From: Pseudomonadota bacterium
GTDB taxonomy: Bacteria; Pseudomonadota; Gammaproteobacteria; Steroidobacterales; Steroidobacteraceae
Reading direction: 5' to 3'
Assembly (NCBI GenBank): GCA_025356815.1
Contig: JANXQL010000160.1
Coordinates: 1 to 39,094 of the forward strand
Length of the DNA stretch: 39,094 bases
The notes beneath the pieces were generated by a model. The model was not told the DNA's origin. It ran no database searches and was given only the letters and a program-made list of their open reading frames with translations. A program made the position numbers and the translations under genes. Of this stretch, positions 34,330 to 39,094 are shown one piece after another (the first letter of the stretch is position 1; the number at the start of each line of letters is the position of its first letter).

Positions 34330-35508
34330 GTGGGCCGCACTCTGTACTGGCTGGTGATGCCGGCCGCCGGCCACGGGCGCCGGATGAACGAGGCCGCGGG
34401 CCTTGCCAAGCAGTACCTGCCGCTCGCTGGCCGCTGTGTCATCGAGCACGCGCTCGCGCCGTTTCTGGCCGATCCGCACTGCCGGGGGATCGTGGTGGCG
34501 CTGGCCGCCGGCGATCAGCGGTTCGGTTCGCTGCCGCCGGCATCGGATCCGCGCGTCAGCACGGTCATCGGCGGCGCCGAACGGCGTGACTCGGTCGCGG
34601 CGGGGCTGGCGGCGCTGTCGTCCCGCGCAGCGGCCACGGACTGGGTGCTGGTGCACGACGCCGCCCGCCCGTGCCTGCCGGCGACCGATCTTGCGGCGCT
34701 GCTGGACGCGCTGCCCGGCTCACCGGCCGGGGCGCTGCTCGCCGTGCCGCTGGTCGATACCCTCAAGCGTGCCGACGGCGAAGGCGCTGTCCTTGCGACG
34801 CTGCCGCGCGCGGGGCTTTGGCGTGCGCAGACGCCGCAGGCATTCCGACACGGGCGGCTGCAGCAGGCGCTCGAGCGCCACCCTGCGGCCACCGACGAAG
34901 CCAGCGCCGTGGAGGCGCTGGGCGACCAGCCGCGTCTTGTCGAGGGCTCGCCCGACAACCTCAAGGTCACGACAGCGGCGGACCTCGTACAGGCGGCACG
35001 CATCATAGGCGGGAGAACGGTGATGTCCGCGCAGCGCATCGGCTTGGGAATCGACGTACATGCCTTCGGGCCGGGCGACCATGTCTGGCTCGGGGGCGAG
35101 CGCATTGCGCACAGCCATGGTCTCGTCGCGCACTCCGATGGCGACGTGCTCTTGCACGCGCTGTGTGATGCGCTGCTCGGCGCGATCGGGCTTGGCGACA
35201 TCGGCCAGCATTTTCCCGACAGCGACCCGCAGTGGCGGGGCGTGGCCAGCAGCTTACTGCTGCGGCGGGTGCTCGGCCTCGTGCGCGAGCGCGGCTGGAC
35301 GCCGGTCAACGTCGACCTGACGCTGCTGGGCGAGGCACCGCGGATCGCCCCGCACCGCGAGGCGATCCGCGCTCGGCTCGCCGCGGAGCTCGCGCTGCCG
35401 CCGGAGTGCGTCAACGTCAAGGCCACCACCACCGAGAAGCTCGGCTTCGCCGGGCGACGCGAGGGCCTCGCCGCGCAGGCCGTCGCACTGCTCGAGCGGG
35501 CGGGATGA
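34330..35508 (+). CDS. ispDF: IspD-IspF fusion: CDP-ME synthase plus MECDP synthase in one frame
   Basis: Two MEP-pathway enzymes in one 392-residue frame. Residues 1-231 are a full Isp[20 protein letters not shown] (the usual Pro before Lys is Ala), [15 protein letters not shown] and [11 protein letters not shown]. Residues 232-392 are a full IspF, beginning at its own Met: GIDVHAFG (metal-binding Asp and His), [26 protein letters not shown] and ATTTEKLGF. There is almost no linker. At the joint, GGGAG (35011-35015) stands 7 bases before the internal ATG (35023), so IspF could also be made alone. The bases TGATG (35021-35025) look like an old stop/start overlap, now one base out of frame. 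The start is GTG at 34330. The stop overlaps truD (ATGA). Confidence 0.9.
   Translation: MGRTLYWLVMPAAGHGRRMNEAAGLAKQYLPLAGRCVIEHALAPFLADPHCRGIVVALAAGDQRFGSLPPASDPRVSTVIGGAERRDSVAAGLAALSSRAAATDWVLVHDAARPCLPATDLAALLDALPGSPAGALLAVPLVDTLKRADGEGAVLATLPRAGLWRAQTPQAFRHGRLQQALERHPAATDEASAVEALGDQPRLVEGSPDNLKVTTAADLVQAARIIGGRTVMSAQRIGLGIDVHAFGPGDHVWLGGERIAHSHGLVAHSDGDVLLHALCDALLGAIGLGDIGQHFPDSDPQWRGVASSLLLRRVLGLVRERGWTPVNVDLTLLGEAPRIAPHREAIRARLAAELALPPECVNVKATTTEKLGFAGRREGLAAQAVALLERAG
35011..35025 (+). promoter_or_regulatory. Internal ribosome site and ATG at the IspD/IspF joint
   Basis: GGGAG (35011-35015) followed 7 bases later by ATG (35023) is a well-formed initiation site exactly where IspF homology begins. 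It is in frame with the upstream IspD codons. It would let ribosomes start a 161-residue stand-alone IspF. Confidence 0.6.
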
Positions 35509-36575
35509 GCGCCGCGGACGTCGCCGCCTGGCGCCGGCCGGCGCTCGGCCCGGCATTCGCCCTGGGCGGACCGGTCGGGCAGGGGACGCTGAAGGCGACC
35601 GCGGAGGACTTCCTCGTCGATGAGCGGCTGGGCTTCGCAGCCGACGGTGGCGTTGCCCACGTGCTGCTGCACGTCGAGAAGCGCGAGCGCGACACGCTTG
35701 CCATCGCCCGGCAGCTGGCGCAGGTCGCAGGCGTCCATCCACGCGATGTCGGCTTCGCGGGACTCAAGGATCGCCTCGCGGTCGCGCGCCAGTGGTTCAC
35801 CGTGCCCAGTGCACGCTCCGCCGCCGAGTGGGCCGACGTCGAGGGCGACGGATTTGCCGTGCTGTCCGCCGCGGCGCACTCGCGCAAGCTGCGCCGCGGC
35901 GCGCTGTCGGGCAATGCGTTCACGCTGGTGCTGCGCGAGGTCGTAGCTGACCCCGTCGAACTGGCGGCTCGACTGGAGGCGGTCGTCACGCGCGGCGTCC
36001 CGAACTACTTCGGCCCGCAGCGCTTCGGGCGCGAGGGCAGCAACCTGGAGTCGATCGCCCGCTGGCTGCAGGGCGGCCGGCTGCCGCGCGGTCGCGAGGG
36101 GCGGGCGTTCGTGCTGTCGGCGGCCCGTTCCCTGCTGTTCAACGCGGTGCTCGCCGAACGCGTCTCCACCGGCAGCTGGGAGCGGCTGCTGGAAGGGGAA
36201 TGCGTCAACCTCGACGGCCGCATGAGCTGGTTCGCCGCCGGCGCGATCGACGCGACGCTGCAGGAGCGCCTTGCGCGCCACGACATCCACCCGACCGGAC
36301 CGATGGCCGGGCGCGGCGAGGGGCCGACCGGCGCGGCTGCGGCTCTCGAGGCGCGCCTCCTCGAAGGGTTCGGCGAACTGCCCGCGCGGCTCGCCGCCGA
36401 GGGGCTCGAGGCGGCGCGCCGGCCGCTGCGCCTGCGGCCGGCGGAGTTCCGCGCCGACCCCGGGCCGGGTACGCTCACGCTGCACCTGCGTCTGCCCCCC
36501 GGCGCCTACGCCACGGCAGTGATCCGCGAGATCCTCACGACCGACGCCACGCCGACGGAGTTCGATGATGCTTGA
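35505..36575 (+). CDS. truD: tRNA pseudouridine(13) synthase TruD
   Basis: Makes pseudouridine at position 13 of tRNA-Glu and related tRNAs. The product has 356 residues from the ATG at 35505, overlapping the ispDF stop by 4 bases. The catalytic Asp is D89 in [16 protein letters not shown]. Other family blocks are [26 protein letters not shown] and [18 protein letters not shown]. The TRUD insertion domain follows (about 160-300), and [14 protein letters not shown] closes the fold. The frame is open upstream only inside ispDF. Its last 8 bases overlap the next gene. Confidence 0.96.
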   Translation: MSAADVAAWRRPALGPAFALGGPVGQGTLKATAEDFLVDERLGFAADGGVAHVLLHVEKRERDTLAIARQLAQVAGVHPRDVGFAGLKDRLAVARQWFTVPSARSAAEWADVEGDGFAVLSAAAHSRKLRRGALSGNAFTLVLREVVADPVELAARLEAVVTRGVPNYFGPQRFGREGSNLESIARWLQGGRLPRGREGRAFVLSAARSLLFNAVLAERVSTGSWERLLEGECVNLDGRMSWFAAGAIDATLQERLARHDIHPTGPMAGRGEGPTGAAAALEARLLEGFGELPARLAAEGLEAARRPLRLRPAEFRADPGPGTLTLHLRLPPGAYATAVIREILTTDATPTEFDDA

Positions 36576-37320
36576 GATAGAAGATCACGGCCCGATCCGC
36601 ACGATCCGGCTCGCCCGCCCGCCCGTCAACGCCCTCGACGTGGGCCTGATGTCCGCGCTGGACCGCGCCGTCACCGCGGCCCCGGCCGAGGGCGTGCGTG
36701 GCATCGTGCTCACCGGCGCGGGTGGCCGCTACTGCGCGGGCCTGGACGTCGGCGTGCTGGCATCGCTCGACGAGGTGGGACTCGAAGACTTCGTGCGCAC
36801 CTTCTTTCGCTGCGTGAAGACCCTCGCGCGCTCGGCCGTGCCGATCGCCGCGGCGATCAACGGCGCGGCCCCCGCGGGCGGCGCCGTGCTCGCCCTGTAC
36901 TGTGATCGGCGCGTGATGCAGTCGGGCAGCGGACCGATCGGTCTCAACGAAGTCCAGGTCGGGCTCTATCCGGGGCCGTTGATCCATGCCGTGCTGACAC
37001 GGGTGGTCGGCGCACGCCTCGCGGCCGAGTTCCTCACCAGCGGCGCCCTGCTCAGCCCGGCCCAGGCGCTGCAGAGCGGCTTCGTCGACGAGCTGGCCGA
37101 GCCCGGCGCGGTGGAAGCTGCGGCACGTCGCTGGCTTGAGCGCATGCTGGCGCTGCCGCCACACGCGTACCTGGCGACGCGCGCGATGGTGCGTCGGGAC
37201 CTGGTAGAACTGCACGAGCAGGGCGCAGCTGCGGATGGCGCGGAGCTGATCGCAGCCTGGTCCACGGCCGAGACACGTGCCGCGCTGCGTGCGCTGATCG
37301 CCCGTCTGCAGCGCCGCTGA
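36568..37320 (+). CDS. Enoyl-CoA isomerase-like protein (crotonase fold, ECI1/DCI-like)
   Basis: Crotonase-superfamily protein of 250 residues. ARPPVNALDVGLMSAL and GGRYCAGLDVGVL form the CoA site and first oxyanion-hole segment. PAGGAVLALYCD at 102-113 lacks the CEL glutamate (Glu144 of rat hydratase). IGLNEVQVGL holds E128 at the place of the single catalytic Glu of mitochondrial delta3,delta2-enoyl-CoA isomerase. I infer a double-bond isomerase for oxidation of unsaturated fatty acids, not a hydratase. Two ATGs are possible: 36565 (4 bases from GGAG) and 36568 (7 bases, preferred). It overlaps truD by 8 bases. It is not part of the usual truD-surE neighbourhood. Its stop is 3 bases from the stop of the convergent Smr gene. 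Confidence 0.85.
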   Translation: MLEIEDHGPIRTIRLARPPVNALDVGLMSALDRAVTAAPAEGVRGIVLTGAGGRYCAGLDVGVLASLDEVGLEDFVRTFFRCVKTLARSAVPIAAAINGAAPAGGAVLALYCDRRVMQSGSGPIGLNEVQVGLYPGPLIHAVLTRVVGARLAAEFLTSGALLSPAQALQSGFVDELAEPGAVEAAARRWLERMLALPPHAYLATRAMVRRDLVELHEQGAAADGAELIAAWSTAETRAALRALIARLQRR

Positions 37321-37323
37321 CCT

Positions 37324-37869
37324 TCAGTTGCCGCCCAGCAACACGTAGATCGCGCCGGTACCGCCGTCGCGGCGGGGCGCCGAGGCGAAGGCCAGCACCC
37401 GGTCGATGCGCCGCAGCCAGACATTGACGGCATGCTTGAGGACCGGCCCGCGAGGGCCCGAGCGCAGCCCCTTGCCGTGCACTACCCGCACGCAGCGCAG
37501 CCGGCGCTGCAGTGCCTCGGCGAGGAACTCGCGCAGCGCCTCCCGCGCCAGCACCGCCGTCAGGCCGTGCAGGTCGATCTGCTCCTCGACGGCGTACTCG
37601 CCGCGGCGCAGGCGTTCCAGCACCGCCGCCGGCACCTGCGCGCGGCGGAACAGCAATTCGTCGCCGGTCTCCACCAGCCACTCGCCGGGCCCCGGCGCGA
37701 GGCTCTCGGCGAGCACCTGGCGATCGTCGGCACGGCGGAACCGCGCCCGGGGCTTCGGTCGGGGAGGCCCCGGTACCACCGGTTGCGGCGGTAGCGGACG
37801 AACATCGCCGATCGCGTCGCGAAACACGGTATCGTCGGTCGCGTTGTCTGCGGGAGGTCGGCGCTGCAC
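37324..37869 (-). CDS. Smr-domain protein (SmrA/SmrB type)
   Basis: Stand-alone Smr (small MutS-related) protein of 181 residues. The first ~45 residues are Pro/Arg-rich and disordered-looking. A middle region (50-95) precedes the Smr fold. DLHGLT at 99-104 and HGKGLRS at 131-137 are the two diagnostic motifs, and the fold ends GAIYVLLGG. Smr domains are nucleases; in E. coli SmrB cuts mRNA at collided ribosomes, but which subtype this is cannot be told by eye. The start is GTG at 37869 with no clear ribosome site. It diverges from surE across 54 bases and may share the AT-rich core of that promoter: TATACT on this strand at 37906-37901. Confidence 0.88.
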   Translation of the reverse strand: MQRRPPADNATDDTVFRDAIGDVRPLPPQPVVPGPPRPKPRARFRRADDRQVLAESLAPGPGEWLVETGDELLFRRAQVPAAVLERLRRGEYAVEEQIDLHGLTAVLAREALREFLAEALQRRLRCVRVVHGKGLRSGPRGPVLKHAVNVWLRRIDRVLAFASAPRRDGGTGAIYVLLGGN

Positions 37870-37902
37870 GGGCGTGGCTCAGATCGGCGCGCGGGCATCC
37901 AG

Positions 37903-37908
37903 TATAAT
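37903..37908 (+). promoter_or_regulatory. Perfect -10 box TATAAT in front of surE
   Basis: TATAAT is an exact -10 consensus within AGTATAATTA (37901-37910), the only AT-rich island in the 54-base smr/surE gap. No good -35 exists 16-18 bases upstream (CAGATC at the 17-base spacing). RNA would start near 37914-37916, only about 9 bases before the surE ATG. On the other strand TATACT (37906-37901) could serve the Smr gene. Confidence 0.55.
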
Positions 37909-37923
37909 TACGAGTCCGCGCTC

Positions 37924-38676
37924 ATGAACATCCTGCTCAGCAATGACGATGGTTGGCGGGCCGACGGCCTGAGGGTCCTGGCGGACGCGCTGTCCGGGCT
38001 TGGCACGCTCACCGTCGTCGCCCCGGACCGCAATCGCTCCGGGGCGTCCAATTCGCTGACCCTCGAGGCGCCCCTGCGCGTCGTCGAGCGTCGTCCCGGC
38101 TGGTATGCAATCAACGGCACGCCCACCGATTGCGTGCATCTGGCGATTTCCGGCCTGCTCGGCGCCGAACAGCAGCTGGTGGTCTCCGGCATCAACGACG
38201 GCGCCAATCTCGGCGACGACGTGCTGTATTCCGGGACGGTGGCCGCCGCGATGGAAGGGCGCTTCCTCGGCCTGCCTAGCATCGCGATCTCGCTGGTCGG
38301 CGGCGGCGAGCGTCACTTCGAGACCGCCGGCCGCGTTGCCCGCGAACTCATCGAGCGACTGCTCGCAGCGCCGCTGCCGGCGGCGACGCTGTTCAACATC
38401 AACGTGCCGGACCTGCCGTACGACCAGCTTCGGGGCATGCAGGCGACGCGCCTTGGCGTACGTCACCGCTCGGAGCCGGTGGTCAGCGGCTCCGACCCGC
38501 GTGGCCGCGCGATCTACTGGGTCGGGGCGCCCGGCCTCGGCCAGGATGCGGGCCCCGGAACGGACTTCCACGCGATCGAGCACGGCTACGTGTCGATCAC
38601 GCCGCTGCAGATCGACCTGACTCGCCATGTGGCGCTACCCGGGCTCAAGGCGTGGCTGACGGCGGCCGATGGCTGA
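37924..38676 (+). CDS. surE: 5'/3'-nucleotidase SurE
   Basis: Metal-dependent phosphatase acting on nucleoside monophosphates and short polyphosphate; linked to stationary-phase survival in the family. The product has 250 residues. The metal site is formed by D8 and D9 in LLSNDDG, Ser in RSGASNSLT and Asn in [23 protein letters not shown] is the next conserved block. The ATG at 37924 lies only ~16 bases after a perfect TATAAT and has just a GAG upstream, so the transcript may be near-leaderless. It overlaps pcm by 8 bases, the usual surE-pcm pairing. Confidence 0.97.
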   Translation: MNILLSNDDGWRADGLRVLADALSGLGTLTVVAPDRNRSGASNSLTLEAPLRVVERRPGWYAINGTPTDCVHLAISGLLGAEQQLVVSGINDGANLGDDVLYSGTVAAAMEGRFLGLPSIAISLVGGGERHFETAGRVARELIERLLAAPLPAATLFNINVPDLPYDQLRGMQATRLGVRHRSEPVVSGSDPRGRAIYWVGAPGLGQDAGPGTDFHAIEHGYVSITPLQIDLTRHVALPGLKAWLTAADG

Positions 38677-39094
38677 CCAGCGCCATGCAGGCATCGGCAT
38701 GACCTCGGCGCGCACGCGCGAGCGCCTGGTGCTGCGGCTGCGCGAGCAGGGGATCAAGGACGAGCGCGTGCTCGATCGGGTGCGCAACGTGCCACGGCAC
38801 CTGTTCGTCGACGAGGCGCTGTCCAGCCGCGCCTACGAGGACACCGCGCTGCCGATCGGTTTCGGCCAGACGATCTCGCAACCGTATGTCGTCGCGCGCA
38901 TGACCGAGGCGCTGCTCGCCGGTGGCGAGCTGTTCAACGTGCTCGAGGTCGGCACCGGCTGTGGCTACCAGACCGCCGTGCTCGCGCCGCTGGTGGGGCG
39001 GATCGCAAGCGTCGAGCGCATCAAGCCGCTGATCGACCGCGCGCGTGAGCGGCTCAAGGAACTGGCCATCAAGAACGTGCGCCTGCGCCATGCC
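38669..39094 (+). CDS. pcm: Protein-L-isoaspartate O-methyltransferase Pcm (3' end cut off by the window)
   Basis: SAM-dependent methyltransferase that starts repair of isoaspartyl damage in proteins. 142 codons are visible and the frame is still open at the window edge. From the ATG at 38669 it reads [48 protein letters not shown] (66-72 holds GQTISQP) and the SAM motif [12 protein letters not shown] (92-102) are diagnostic. Its start lies inside the last codons of surE (8-base overlap), indicating coupled translation. The usual next genes (nlpD, rpoS) would be outside the window. Confidence 0.95.
   Translation, partial: MADQRHAGIGMTSARTRERLVLRLREQGIKDERVLDRVRNVPRHLFVDEALSSRAYEDTALPIGFGQTISQPYVVARMTEALLAGGELFNVLEVGTGCGYQTAVLAPLVGRIASVERIKPLIDRARERLKELAIKNVRLRHA

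Noticed and set aside
34515-36485. 656-codon open frame on the - strand opposite ispDF and truD
   Set aside because: Antisense shadow; both + strand genes have full catalytic motifs.

Overview
The window is a GC-rich, almost gap-free piece of a Gammaproteobacterial chromosome. Gene order and protein types (map-glnD-dapC-dapD diverging from rpsB-tsf-pyrH-frr, the uppS-cdsA-dxr-rseP-bamA-skp-lpxD-fabZ-lpxA-lpxB-rnhB-dnaE-accA-tilS run, then pyrG-kdsA-eno-ftsB-ispD/F-truD and surE-pcm) are the ancestral layout of this class. A dedicated DapC and kdsA between pyrG and eno fit a Pseudomonas/Xanthomonas-like or related lineage rather than an enteric. The species cannot be named from what is visible. 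The organism is Gram-negative, makes lipid A and KDO, uses the MEP isoprenoid route and has the succinylase route to diaminopimelate.

Layout. (1) 1-3410, + strand: the 3' part of pstC, then pstA and pstB, the membrane and ATPase parts of a phosphate ABC importer. No phoU follows. (2) 3411-3810: about 400 bases with no convincing gene. (3) 3811-9339, - strand: map, glnD, dapC, dapD, apparently one operon. (4) 9340-9594: a divergent control region with overlapping face-to-face promoter candidates and a structured rpsB leader. (5) 9595-30054, + strand: 18 genes for translation (rpsB, tsf, frr), UMP kinase, undecaprenyl and isoprenoid synthesis, phospholipids, outer-membrane assembly, lipid A, DNA replication, fatty acid synthesis and tRNA-Ile modification, mostly with overlaps or very short gaps. 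(6) 30029-30125: a promoter candidate followed at once by an intrinsic-terminator-like hairpin before pyrG. (7) 30126-37320, + strand: pyrG, kdsA, eno, ftsB, a fused ispDF, truD and an enoyl-CoA isomerase-like gene. (8) 37324-37869, - strand: an Smr-domain protein. (9) 37924-39094, + strand: surE and the 5' part of pcm.

The genes tie envelope growth to central metabolism. Dxr and IspDF feed UppS with isoprenoid precursors, CdsA feeds phospholipids, and LpxD/A/B with KdsA feed LPS. BamA, Skp and RseP build and watch the outer membrane. AccA and FabZ supply acyl chains, and PyrH and PyrG supply UTP and CTP. DapC and DapD supply diaminopimelate for peptidoglycan, next to the nitrogen sensor GlnD.

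I found no wholly new multi-gene system, mobile element, CRISPR array, tRNA or rRNA. The most interesting points are the in-frame ispD-ispF joining that keeps an internal ribosome site and a relict TGATG, the terminator-like hairpin in the presumed pyrG leader, the structured rpsB leader with overlapping divergent promoters, a metal-type KdsA, the enoyl-CoA isomerase gene coupled to truD, and a near-leaderless surE promoter.
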